Shown here in pieces: positions 46,325 through 56,668 of a stretch of 64,000 nt of DNA. Source of the DNA: Polyporus tsugae. Taxonomy: Eukaryota > Basidiomycota > Agaricomycetes > Polyporales > Polyporaceae. Within the stretch, counting starts at the first letter, position 1. Each line of letters opens with the position of its first letter. The DNA lies in the NCBI GenBank assembly GCA_024305745.1, contig JAHRBS010000004.1, positions 4,278,001 to 4,342,000 on the forward strand. Direction: 5' to 3'. Under the pieces are notes generated by a model. That model was not told where the DNA came from. It saw only the letters and a program-made list of their open reading frames with translations, and searched no databases. A program made the translations under genes and the position numbers.

Positions 46325-47393
46325 CTAGTCCGCGATCTTCACAGGGAGCGGTTGCCCATCGTACAGCTCGCGCTCCTCGATCCACTCGAGCAGGTCTTCG
46401 CGCGTCAGCTCCGCGTGCATCCGCGCTAGGTCCGGGTCCGTCCCTTTCGGCGCGCGCGCGACGAGCTCTTCGGACCCCTCCAGCGCCCATTCGATCGGAA
46501 TGGCCGTGTTCAGGAACTCGACAGTAGCTGTACAGTCGCGCAGGAAGCAAAGCAAAATAGAGCAACCATGAAGCCAGCGGCAAGGGCAGACGGAAGAGAT
46601 CACACACCGGGCAGCCAGGCGGCAGCAACGACACACCCCCAGTAGACCTCCTCGCACCCGACGGCCGCGCTGTGCGGCTGAGGCGCGTAGAACTCGATGG
46701 GCGCGCTTAAGTGGCACGCATGCTCGTCCGCGCTGCCGAAGCCGACGAGCAGCGGCGCGTTGTCGCCGTCCCGGACGACGATGTGCGCCTCGTTGAACGC
46801 GCCGTGGTGCACCCCCGTCTTGTGGACCGCCAGGAGCGCGTTCACGACCTTTTTCCTGGGGTGGGAGAAGTTCGCGCGGGGATGACGAGATGAGGATGTG
46901 GGCCGAGCACGCACCTGAAGTCGATCGTTGACGTGTACAACGACTGCTGCATCGTTGTGCCCTCGTATGTGAGCACGAGGCAGGCCGTCTCTCCGCCCTC
47001 CGTCTCCCCATCAAACAGGCCGACGAACGTCGGAACGCAGCGTCCTTGCAAGGGTGCGAGCCTGCCTCTGTAGAGGTCCGCTTCTCGGTGCAGCGCCTCG
47101 ACGGAGCTCCTGCCGCGTGCAAGCTTGCAGACGACGTCCGCGTTGAGGTGCCGGCGCCCGTCGACGGACAGTGTACCCCTGTACACCCTGGTGTTGCCCT
47201 CATGGAGGAGCTCCGACACGTCGATCGAGTACCGGGCGTCCTTCAACTCTCCGGATTGGGTGTGGACGGCTTCGAAAGTGTCGACGGTGGTGAAGCCTAA
47301 TGATTCCGAGCCTTCTTCCGCGCCTGCGGGGGTCCTGTCGTCACACGCCGGTGTGAGGAGGAGAAGGGAGGCAGGGAGCTCGAGACGAGCCAT
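46325..47393 (-). CDS. Protein-kinase-like protein lacking catalytic aspartates
   Basis: Three exons, about 290 residues. The N-lobe is recognisable: ELLHEGNTRVYRGTLSVDG, VVCKLARG (candidate ATP-binding lysine), VEALHREADLYRGRLAPLQG (helix C glutamate), CLVLTYEGTTMQQSL. In the C-lobe the catalytic-loop position reads TGVHHGAFNEAHIVV and the DFG position reads LLVGFGSADEH, so both aspartates needed for phosphotransfer are absent. The C-terminus is a short helical segment (ARMHAELTREDLLEWIEERE). Resembles small kinase-like proteins multiplied in mushroom genomes. I infer a pseudokinase or scaffold; a different fold register cannot be excluded. Divergent from the dienelactone hydrolase. Confidence 0.7.
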
Positions 47394-48393
47394 GGTGGAG
47401 AGAAAGAAAAAGAGGAAGGGGAGGAAAGGGAATGGGAGGGCGCAACGGCCTATTAGCTAGGGGCGGTGGTGGACGATGCCAGCGGAATGAGCGTCGTCGG
47501 CTGCGAGCACGGAGAGCTCATATACCGAGTCGACTGAGCCCCCGAAACGTCACAGTATAGTCTCTGTTGCTCCGGTACACGGACACGTGATCGTGTGCGA
47601 CCCGGCTTGACCCGCGCAATATCAAAGTTCGGTGTGCTTTGCTGCGTTTCCAGGAGTCCGGATTGGCGGGCATGCGGGTTCAGGGAATGGTTATCTCACG
47701 ATTCTCACCATTACATACCGACGGTCACCATAGATCATGGTGAGCACCGTGTGGCACCATACTGACTGACCATATCCGTACTTAGGAAGCGCGCCGAGAT
47801 ACAGTACTTCGTACGACCTACCCAAGTAAGTTTACTTCACAGGCCTAGGCATATCGACATTGGTATGCTCGCACGTCTTCTGTACAACTATTCTTCGTCA
47901 CGTCTGCCGAGGATATTTCCATATCGGCATCTCACAGAGAGATGCCACTGGACATATTGCATCACCCGCTTCCGAGCATTCTCTATAATTGAGTCGGCGG
48001 TACCGGCGAGTAGCTCGCAGGTCAAGCTCCACCTTCGTTGGTCCTGTCGGGAAACTTCCCTCCACGGTCACATTCCTCTTCAAACATAGATATACATGCA
48101 CTCACGCCTACGTGGCACCAAGCATCCACCAGAGGTCCCGGAAGTCCGCCAAAACTATAGTCGCTGCAGTTGGTCTGACGAGTACCACGATGACGATGGG
48201 ACTGTCAGCACACTAGTAAGCACCTGCTTCTCCTCCCATGAGTCTGTGGCTAAGAAAAGCAAGGAACAACTCTGAACAGGGGGCATATAACATGCGATAT
48301 AACACGCACCGAGCTCGCTCCCTGAACTCTCCCGAGCACTCCACGCTTCCCCGCGCACCCGAAACACACCGCTGTGCCCAGTGCCCAGACTCC
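47394..48393. promoter_or_regulatory. Divergent promoter region, pseudokinase / dienelactone hydrolase
   Basis: A 1-kb gap between divergent genes, presumably holding both promoters. No coding frame or strong motif was recognised. Confidence 0.45.
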
Positions 48394-49669
48394 ATGTCGC
48401 ACGTTCTCGCAGGACCTCCAGGCGATTGCTGCAGGCGCACCGTGCAGCACATTGGCGAGAAGCGGGGCACGATCGAGACCGTCGCGGGAGTGGAGACCTA
48501 CGTCTCCCGGCCCAAGGACGGGAGCAACAAGAAGATCATTCTATTCTTCGGGGATGTCTACGGGCCCATCTACATCAACTCGCAGCTGATCATGGACTAT
48601 TGGGCTGAGAACGGTCAGCAAATTTCGTCGATGGCAAAATTTACGGGCGTGATCGCTTACCCAGGTGTGTGTGTGCGGGCGGCGGCGGCCAGGTTACCTC
48701 GTCGTCGGCCTCGACTACTTCGAGGACGACTCGATGACCAAACATCCTGATAGGCAGGCTCCCGGGTTCGACTACGATGAGTGGCTGCTGCGCAAGAAAG
48801 CTCGTGCGCCTGAGCTCATAGGGCCCTGGATCGAGGCCATACGGAAAGACTATGGTCAGCCACTGATGGTACGATTTGCGAAGCTTCTGTGGGCTGAACC
48901 TATTATCCAGGTAGCAGCGATAGTAAATACGTTTGCGTAGGTGAGTAGCCTTGCCGCATTAATTTCGCTGGGCATGCCCTCAAGAAGGATGCCAGGGTAC
49001 TGCTTCGGCGCACCATACGTTTGCGAGTTCCTCACAAAGGACTGGATACTCGCGGGTAAGGCCATACATAATAGCATGTTCACGGTTGAGGAGACTGACA
49101 AGAACCGGTTGCGACACTTTGCAGGTGCCTTCGGACATCCGGCCTTCCTGAACGAGGGCCACATCCAAAACGTCAAGAGTAAGCTCGAGCGTACCGCTTC
49201 CCGCTGCGTGCTGCGCGATTACTCACAATGAAGTCTCCGTGTCTTCGGCGCGCAGAACCGCTGCTCTTGTCATGCTGCGGTACGCATTGCTTCTCAGTGA
49301 CAGCAGCACGACCACGTTCGTAACACGCGACACTGATTACTGTGCAGAAACCGACCACACCTTCCCGCTTGAAGCGCGCCGGAAGGCCGAGGACATGCTT
49401 GTCGCCAACAAGGCGACCTACTTCATCCAGGTCTTCGGCTCCGTGCAGCACGGCTTCGCTCTCCGTGCCGATCCCAGCATTCCTGTGCAGAGTAAGTGTC
49501 AATGCAACGTACATATACATAATCCTCGCCGTGTGTTCCCTGTGGCCGGGCGCTGGGCGGCCAGGCTTACCGACGATGGATTACGCTGACGCGTTCGGTT
49601 CCAGAGTGGGCGCGGGAGGAGAGCGCGGGGTCGATCCTGAATTGGTTCAACCACTTCTGCGACTTGTAG
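48394..49669 (+). CDS. Dienelactone hydrolase family protein
   Basis: Alpha/beta hydrolase with a Cys-Asp-His triad; fungal members act on unknown small esters or lactones, possibly in aromatic breakdown. Start MSHVLAGPPGDCC is typical. Exons give ETVAGVETYVSRPKDG, KKIILFFGDVYGPIYINSQL, GYLVVGLDYFEDDSMTKHP, EAIRKDYG, then a 30-nt exon (48911-48940, GSSDSKYVCV) leading into GYCFGAPYVCEFL with the nucleophile cysteine, AFGHPAFLNEGHIQNVK, KPLLLSCCETDHTFP with the acid, and VQHGFALRADP with the histidine. At least six introns. The end is FNHFCDL. Triad intact, so active enzyme expected; substrate open. A GT/GGC-rich microsatellite lies in the first intron near 48666-48690. Confidence 0.88.
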
Positions 49670-50111
49670 GGTGCAAAGGGCGGAAATATAGGAGGAGATG
49701 ACGGAGGTCGGGGATGATTCTAGCAGGCCACTATAGGGGGTTTGCTGAAATGCATCTCTGATCGAATTGTAAGGGCTAGTTGCGCTTGTACGAGATATAT
49801 ATATGTTCGATCGAGACCTACGCTGTATGAATGACATGGTGAGCTATGTCATGTTCTGGCAGTTAGGCCTGTGTGCGTACGACCAGAACGTATACACAAA
49901 CATATGATGGCTTACCTCCGCAAAAGGCAGGTCATCTAGCGTATGTACTCTCCGTGGAGAGGTGTGAGCTGTAAATGTCAAGCGCGCGATAGGTCGACCA
50001 TCCGCGCCGCCCTCTCCATAAGAAGAGATGACGTCACGCCGGGCGTGCGGAGACTCCAGCCGAGTTTCCGTTCTGAATCTGAATGTACACGCCCGCGGGG
50101 CCCTGCGGCGG
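49670..50111. other. Intergenic region, hydrolase to MARVEL-like gene
   Basis: 3' flank of the hydrolase and promoter of the membrane-protein gene. No coding signal. Confidence 0.45.
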
Positions 50112-51080
50112 ATGTACATAACTCCTGAAACCGCCCCACACGCCTTTTCCTCGCCCAAGCCTCCCCCTCTGTTAGTTCTACCTCTCTTCACCGAGCCGGG
50201 ACCTCACATTTTTACGATCTTCACGACCTCTACGCCTCAGAACACTCTACAATGCCGGGCTGGGATAAGTGGGTTCGCCACGGGCACCCGGGTGCGTTTA
50301 GAGTTTCTCGGCGATCTCTTCACAAGCTTCAGGAACGCTGACGATTAGACTTGGACGCCCCGCCTTACAGTCGTATTCCTCTCCCTCATCATCTTCAGCA
50401 TCATCGAGGTGAGCACCCTTTCCGCCATTGCGACTCCGAGCAGCAATGCTGAGGCGGCGACCGACGCGCAGACCTCCATCTCGGCGTGGCTCACGAGCAG
50501 GTACAACAGCCGCCATGACTTCCTCTCCACCTCCGTCCGGGACAAGGTCGCGTTCATCCTCTTCGCGTCGACATGGACGCTCTTCTTCTCCCTCATATAC
50601 TTCGGCCTCTTCCTCTACTCGCCAGGGGGTAGCATCATGACCAGCGTTATCAGCCACGGTATCTTGTAAGTCCTTTAGATATCGTCCCCCATGCATCCGT
50701 GATAGTGATGTTCATCCCTGCATATCTCTTCGTTACAGCATGTTCTTGACGTGGGTGTTCTGGCTATCAGGAGCCGCCGCGCTCAGTGCTGCGCTCGGAG
50801 GCCGTTTGAACTGCAGGTGCGTTACCCATTACCACTCCCTATCCTTGCTTGACCTGACAGCACCTGCACAGTCACCACTTCGTGTACTGTGGCCAGCTCA
50901 ATGCGCTCGAAGCCTTCGCCTGGATTCTCTGGTGCGTGCGGCCATATCCAACAGACGGATGCAGTCTGTACTAACCAGCTGACCAGGGTAATATCCACGT
51001 TCGCCCTCGTGGTCATCTTCTTGCGCGGCATCGCTGCTTCGCGTCGCGGAGACGGTGCCAAGGGTCCCCTCGTTGGCTGA
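50112..51080 (+). CDS. MARVEL-like four-helix membrane protein
   Basis: Integral membrane protein with the topology of fungal MARVEL proteins, linked to membrane apposition and trafficking. Four helices: TPRLTVVFLSLIIFSIIE; DKVAFILFASTWTLFFSLIYF; MFLTWVFWLSGAAALSAAL; and LEAFAWILWVISTFALVVIFL, with cysteines in the second loop (LNCSHHFVYCGQ). The start is uncertain. Helix one must be read from the acceptor before ACTTGGACG at about 50349, and the donor GTGCGT at 50292 is in phase only with the frame that contains ATG at 50112 (or 50028), giving a Pro/Thr-rich N-terminus. The nearer ATG at 50252 is in another frame and would not connect. Three further introns are canonical. Tail-to-tail with the SWI5 gene. 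Confidence 0.7.
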
Positions 51081-51415
51081 ACGCTGCAGATATATCTGCG
51101 CTGTCTTGATCTGGTGCTTCTACTCACGATGTTGGACACGACACCTCTGGATGCCTTTCTCCTCCTCTTATGACAGGAATGTTGTGCATTGCTTAATCTC
51201 CCTAGACAGTTTGCCGCCATCTTTGTTGTATCTGTAGTCTACGTTTAATCCTCCCCTACTGCTGATCGTTGTGCAGGAGTACGAAACATAGCTACCCGTC
51301 GGTGCAAAAGACCCCGTGGTTGACCAAGTCGTCGCCTCGAATACACGACGCATACATACATAGCGCGTGGAGCGAGTATTGCTACTCGGGAAGTTCCTAC
51401 TTCTCATTGCGAATG
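51081..51415. other. Convergent 3' region, MARVEL-like / SWI5
   Basis: 335 bp between convergent genes, containing both 3' ends. Nothing further seen. Confidence 0.5.
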
Positions 51416-51960
51416 CTAGTCCTCTTCAGTCAGCCCGTAATCCTCGTGCATCTTCCGGATAGTCGTCTGTCGGTATGGCACGAGCTGGTTATATATATAT
51501 GCGCATGGTTTGTCTTGTCCCCATGTGCGTGAAGCCGGCGAATGACGTACTTTTCCAATGAGGATCTACGCCCAAACCGTTTGGAAGCTGTCACGAGGGT
51601 AGATATATGCGCATATAATGCTTACCTGAGTCGCGTCCTTGGCTTCGTTGTACTTGTGGAGGAGCTTGATGTGTCGGGACACGATCTTCTCCGCGTTCTC
51701 GTCTTCTCTGCAAGTGCGGTATGGTATAGCCCAGGACCTGCATATGCCAGACCTTGAGAAGGGAGGAACGCGTACCCTAAGACGTTTTGCAGCTCTTTCA
51801 CCTCCGCTTGGAGCGCCTCGACGCGTGCCTGTTGTGCCTACGGCGTTACAACGTGAACAGGTCAGATTCACTGCAAAGCTCTGAGTCGAAGGACCATGGA
51901 CGGAGAATTGCTGTCGGGTGGTACTGACATACTGACCTTTGCCGACGTTCTGGCAAGCAT
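51416..51960 (-). CDS. SWI5: SWI5/SAE3 homologous-recombination mediator
   Basis: Small partner of Sfr1/Mei5 that helps Rad51 and Dmc1 filaments in recombination; nuclear. Five exons (51960-51937, 51837-51776, 51707-51626, 51565-51551, 51484-51416) sum exactly to 83 residues. The short N-terminus leads into a coiled coil (AQQARVEALQAEVKELQNVL), then the Swi5 core: EKIVSRHIKLLHKYNEAKDA, TQILIGK and QTTIRKMHEDYGLTEED at the C-terminus, all hallmark blocks of the family. One exon is only 15 nt (ILIGK). All introns have GT-AG ends and preserve frame. The length and C-terminal end match family members, so the call is strong though no single open frame shows it. Confidence 0.93.
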
Positions 51961-52393
51961 AATGTCTTGTTTAATGTACAAGATGCGTCAGGGTGGAGTG
52001 CAGGTGGGATGCTGCCAGTGGAGGCAAGAGAAGGAACTTGACCGGGCTGGCGACTCGAAAGCTTGTTCGATCGCGATCACGTGGGGAATGACACGGTGTG
52101 AAAACGTTAATCGCATACGGTGGGAGACTTGGATCTGGATCTTGCTGCATCTCCTGCTCTGTACCCAATGCCCATCGACTCGGTTTCGCGTATGTTTTTT
52201 CGCGGACTTGGCTCACTAGTCGCATTCCTCTTATTGTATCTTGCTAGGCTTTGCAGGAGCACTCAGTCGAAGAGGCTCTCCCGGGACTGATCTCATTGTC
52301 GTTAACTTCTTGAAGATCGATCGTCAGTGGAACATGCTTGATGACTCCCGCTCATCCTGACCAGCGCACCATAGGCATTCCGTACAGCATAGG
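51961..52393. promoter_or_regulatory. Divergent region, SWI5 / F-box copy E
   Basis: 433 bp between divergent genes. Holds both promoters; no motif stands out. Confidence 0.45.
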
Positions 52394-53992
52394 ATGTCGG
52401 TTGGCGAGCAGTCTCAACCTGGGACCGACCAGCCGGCGATTGCGTGGACGGCGCAGCTCCAAGCCGGCCACATGAACGATGCCCATCCCATCGGCAGTTT
52501 ACCTCCAGAGTTGTTTGTGCACATCTTTCAAGAGCTCCTTTGGATGGACAGACTAGACTGCGACACCGGCTGGACGAACCCGTGCCAGCTCGTCTGCCGC
52601 CCCTGGCGAGATGCTATCTGCTCGACCCCCTCGTTTTGGCAGGAGATATGGGTCTCGCGGAGCCCAGAGTGGTTGGAAGTCTGCCTGGCGCGATGCGCTG
52701 GCACACTGGCGATAGTGTATGTCCTCGGCGATCACTCTCCCTCAGCAACGTTTGCGACGCTCCGCCGTTATGCCTCGTCGATCAAGGCATGCCACATTCA
52801 CTCCGACCGTGATTCGCTATCGGGCCTCTCCTCTTTATTGGCCGCGCCTATGCCTGCACTAGAATCTCTGTCGCTCCGTCACTCTCCATTCGAAGCAATT
52901 CCCGACGTCCCGATCACTCATGATCTTCTTCCACGCCTTACGACGCTCAGCCTGACGAATTGGTCGGCCCCTCGTGACATCGCAGTGTACATATGGCTTC
53001 GCAGTCTCACGCTCGTCGATACGACATGGCCATTTTCCTATGACCACTTCCTTGATGTGATGGAGAACTCCCACGGTCTCGAATACTTGGACCTGAACCT
53101 CGACATGCTCGGCGAACATTCCGACGTGCTTGACACCCTTATGGCGCACCATTCACCCGACAGGCCGCCAGTTGTACTCCCTCGCCTGCAGGCTATGAAG
53201 ATATTGGCACCGCCCGAAGTCGCGTTCCACCTATCCGCCTCGATATATGCGCCACGGGCTACCATAATCGAAGTCGGCAGTTACATTCACGGTCCCGATG
53301 AGGACCCCGGTCCTCTCGCCGCCCACCTCCTCGCCCCCATCCTGCACCTAGGGTATCCCTTCCTGCGCTCGCCAACTTCTGTCTTCATCAGATGCCGGGA
53401 TGGGATGTTGGGGCTGCGTCTTCAATCTGGAGCCGGAAGCTTTCTTTGCTTCCTCGAGCACCGGCTCCTGATGGATGATATGTGGCCCACCGCATACCTT
53501 GCGCAAAACCTCACCGCCATCATGGACGTGTTCTCCGTCGCCTCCGTCGACACCCTCGAAGTCGAGGGCCGTCCCGACGGGGCGGCGGAGGACACTTGGC
53601 AACGTGTATTCGAGGGGTTTCCGGGCCTGCGCACGCTCCATCTCAAGGGAAGCGGCACCCTCGGCACCCTCTGGCTAGGACTCGAGGGCGCAACTGCCGC
53701 CTCGATCGAGCAGGACGGCGTCGTGTGCTGTCCTTTCCTCTCGGAAGTCACGACGGACGACCGTCCTGCGACCTTCAAGTTCTATGCCTCCACGCGGCTC
53801 TTCGAGGCCATACGCCGGGCGCTGGGGGCGCGCGCCGATCACTGTGACGGCCGCGGCCTTCAGAAGCTCAAGCTGCACCTTATCCCCGCGAAGGAGCTGT
53901 GCAGGCAAACTGCAGAGTTTCGTGAGGCTTTGGTGGAAGACGTAAGGACACTTGTTGGAGAGCTGGATTATCACGAATATCCGCGGACGTAG
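52394..53992 (+). CDS. F-box protein, family 1, copy E
   Basis: Intronless, 532 residues. F-box: IGSLPPELFVHIFQELLW and NPCQLVCRPWRDAICSTPSFW. Family framework: WLEVCLARCAGTLAIVYVLG, LLPRLTTLSLTNW, LRSLTLVDTTWPFSYDHFLD, VDTLEVEGRPDGAAEDTWQR, LRTLHLKGSGTLGTLWLGLE, VCCPFLSEVTTDD, LQKLKLHLIPAKELCRQ, EALVEDVRTLVGELDYHE. Closest to copy C. It is followed in the same orientation by the broken copy F. Presumed SCF substrate receptor. Confidence 0.85.
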   Translation: MSVGEQSQPGTDQPAIAWTAQLQAGHMNDAHPIGSLPPELFVHIFQELLWMDRLDCDTGWTNPCQLVCRPWRDAICSTPSFWQEIWVSRSPEWLEVCLARCAGTLAIVYVLGDHSPSATFATLRRYASSIKACHIHSDRDSLSGLSSLLAAPMPALESLSLRHSPFEAIPDVPITHDLLPRLTTLSLTNWSAPRDIAVYIWLRSLTLVDTTWPFSYDHFLDVMENSHGLEYLDLNLDMLGEHSDVLDTLMAHHSPDRPPVVLPRLQAMKILAPPEVAFHLSASIYAPRATIIEVGSYIHGPDEDPGPLAAHLLAPILHLGYPFLRSPTSVFIRCRDGMLGLRLQSGAGSFLCFLEHRLLMDDMWPTAYLAQNLTAIMDVFSVASVDTLEVEGRPDGAAEDTWQRVFEGFPGLRTLHLKGSGTLGTLWLGLEGATAASIEQDGVVCCPFLSEVTTDDRPATFKFYASTRLFEAIRRALGARADHCDGRGLQKLKLHLIPAKELCRQTAEFREALVEDVRTLVGELDYHEYPRT

Positions 53993-54487
53993 GATGGAGT
54001 CCGATGGATGCTACATACTTACTTAGCTGAATACCGTTTGCACGAAACTGAAAACATACATTACCATCGGATTTCCGATACTGAAGCCTACAGTAAGGTG
54101 CAGGCCGCAAAAGCGCTGGGGTTACTGACGTAATCTCAGATCTCAGATCGACGGCGACTGAACCTCTTCGCACTGCTACCTCGACTCGCCTCTTGACCTC
54201 GAGTATTGAACTTCACGTTTGTGAGTGCACTGTATCTCGTACATCCTTTGTACACCCTCTGAACGCCTTCTGGTCCGTCACACTTGGACGGTCTTTCTCG
54301 TCTGTGCACGGTATTTATTTAGGCTCGCCACTCAGGAGTCGGACTCCTTGATCATCCAGCTGCTATCATCAAATTTCGTCTTTATCTCTTCGTGAGTACT
54401 CGTAGAGTGGCATTCTGTTATTTGTCCTCTGTGCTAATCTAGACTTGTTGTAGTACGGCCGTACGAAAGACGTTCCCGACGCACGGA
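53993..54487. other. Spacer between F-box copies E and F
   Basis: About 0.5 kb holding the 3' flank of copy E and the former promoter of copy F, with a possible leader-intron donor (CTTCGTGAGT) near 54388. Confidence 0.45.
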
Positions 54488-56093
54488 ATGTCTGCCGGCG
54501 AAGAGGCGGCGGAGCAGCCCCGAGCCCACCACCGCTGCCCCTCGAACGATGGGCAATTCATCAGCAATCTACCCCCAGAGCTGTTCGTGCAAATACTTGA
54601 AAACGTCTATTGGCTCCTTCGGAGACCTGGAATAATCTGGGACACCAACTGGACGGTCACGTACCAGCTGGTCTGCCGTCGCTGGAGAGATGTTATTTGC
54701 TCTACCCCCCAGCTTTGGCAGCAGATCAGCGTCAACTCAAGTCCGAAGTACTTGTAATTCTGCTTGACCCGGTGCGCCGGCGCACTGGCCACAGTGCATG
54801 TCTGGCACCCGACCTCGCCGGACGCGACGTTTGCCACGCTCTGCCGCCATGCGTCGGCCATCAGAGCTTGCTACGTTCATTCCGACGTCCCCTACATGTC
54901 GTACCTATCAGGTCTCCCCTCATTACTCGCCACACCCATGCCTGCACTAGAAACTCTGTCCCTCGATGGTCCATACCGTGTCGACGAAATCGCCGACGTC
55001 CCAATCACTCACGACGTTGTCCCCCGCCTCCCGCCTTATTACCCTCACACTTCGCAACTGCACAGCTCGTGATACCGCAGTGTATACATCGCTACGCAGT
55101 CTCACGCTCTTGGGATCCCCGTGCACGATTTCCTATGACGAGTTCCTCGATATAATGAGCAAATGTGGGGACCTCGAATTCCTGAGCCTGGACGAAGAAA
55201 TCATGGTTCCCTTCGCCGAGCAGCTTGCCAACCCCACGACGGGCCATCCACCCCGCATGACGCCAGTTGTGCTCCCTCGCCTGAGGTCTGTGAAGCTGTC
55301 AGGACAACCCGCAGCGCTCTTCCACCTTCTCGCCACTGTACACGCGCCACAGGCTACAAGGATCGAACTCACGAGCTGCCTCCACGATGTCCAGCCTGGT
55401 GCTCTTGTCACGCGTCTTCTCCCCCCGAACTTTCAGCTACGGTACCCATTCCTGTCCTCGCCCCGCGCCGTGTCCCTCAGCTGCTGGGACGGGGACCCAT
55501 TCAAGGTCTCTCTTCGATGCGGACCCGATAGAAACGCCCTTTTCTGTGTCGATTACGGGATGGTCCACAACGAGTTCTAGCCCGAGAACGCGTACCTAGA
55601 GCACAACCTCGTCGCGATCATGGACCTCTTCTCCCTCGCCTCCGTCGATACCCTCGAAATCAAGGGTTGCCTCGACCAGGTCGCGGTGGAAACATGGCAA
55701 CGAGTATTCGAGACGTTCTCGAACCTGCACACGCTCCACCTCAAGGGAAGGGGCACCCTCGACACCCTCTGGCTAGGGCTCTCCCGCGCGAGTGCGTCCT
55801 CATTCGAGCAAGGCGGAGTGCTGTGCTGTTCCTTTCTCTCCGAGATCGCCATAGATGATCGCCCGCGGGTCGCTTCCCGCTTCAAGTTCGCGGCCACGAC
55901 AGCGCTCTTCGACACTGTGCGTGGGGCGCTGCGCGCACGCGCTGACGCCGCTGGTATCCGCCTCCAGAAGCTTCAGCTGTATCTTCAATACACGAACGAA
56001 GTGTGGAGTCAGACCTCCGGGCTTCGTGAGGCATTCTTGGAGGACGTGAAGACGCTGGTTGGAGAGCTGGATTATCGGCATTCGCGAATGTAA
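54488..56093 (+). pseudogene. F-box family 1, copy F, disrupted
   Basis: Homologous along its whole length to copies A, B and D but broken three times. First, TAA at 54755-54757 stands where copy B has the Glu codon of WLEFCLTRC. Second, a perfect 7-bp tandem duplication (CCCGCCT twice, 55023-55036) shifts the frame in the VPRL segment. Third, TAG at 55578-55580 replaces the Trp codon of NEFWPGN. Between lesions the frames stay open and well conserved (for example 55620-56093 to the family C-terminus VKTLVGELDYRHS), so inactivation is recent. A truncated 89-residue product with only the F-box could still be made from 54488-54757. Confidence 0.9.
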
Positions 56094-56668
56094 GATGGCC
56101 CTTTCCAAATGTGTTCGTACTACCTCTGATGATATGCAACAGAAGGCAACATTGACCATGCAATGGGCATTCGCATCTGGTCTTAATGTTCGAGCCACTA
56201 TACCTAAGGGCATGAAGACTCTACCACTAGCTAGCACGTTCGTCAGACCAATGAACCTGATACAACTTGCTGATACCTCGTTGAAGGGTAAGTGGTTGAG
56301 GCGCGGCGCTTTTCAGGGACGAGGAGGAAATTAATAGGACTATCAAATATTAGCAGTAGAGATCCATTGCGTGGTATACAGTGCGACCGAAACCGTCTGA
56401 AAATACGAAATCATGTACACAACGCAAAGCAATAGAACTAGTCTACACTCTAGTGTGCCATATGGGAGGTGCCCGCATCGTCGTCTGTATGGCTTTTGGT
56501 ACGAGCAGGCACTGCGAAATGTCCAGCGTCCGTGCGGGTCAGAGAAAATGAAACGAAAGCCGTAAACATCGTAAGCGGCGTGAGCGGGGCGGTACTTAAC
56601 GCCGTATGTGGCGAAAGGGGAGAGGGAGAGGGGGAAGGAGCAAAGGGCAGGAACGTCGATGAAGGGGT
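56094..56668. other. Convergent 3' region, F-box F / kinase
   Basis: About 0.6 kb between the pseudogene and the kinase, convergent. Nothing coding recognised. Confidence 0.5.

Noticed and set aside
50409..50446. Short intron GTGAGC...GAGCAG in the MARVEL-like gene
   Set aside because: It would be only about 35 nt and the sequence reads through in frame, so it is kept as exon.
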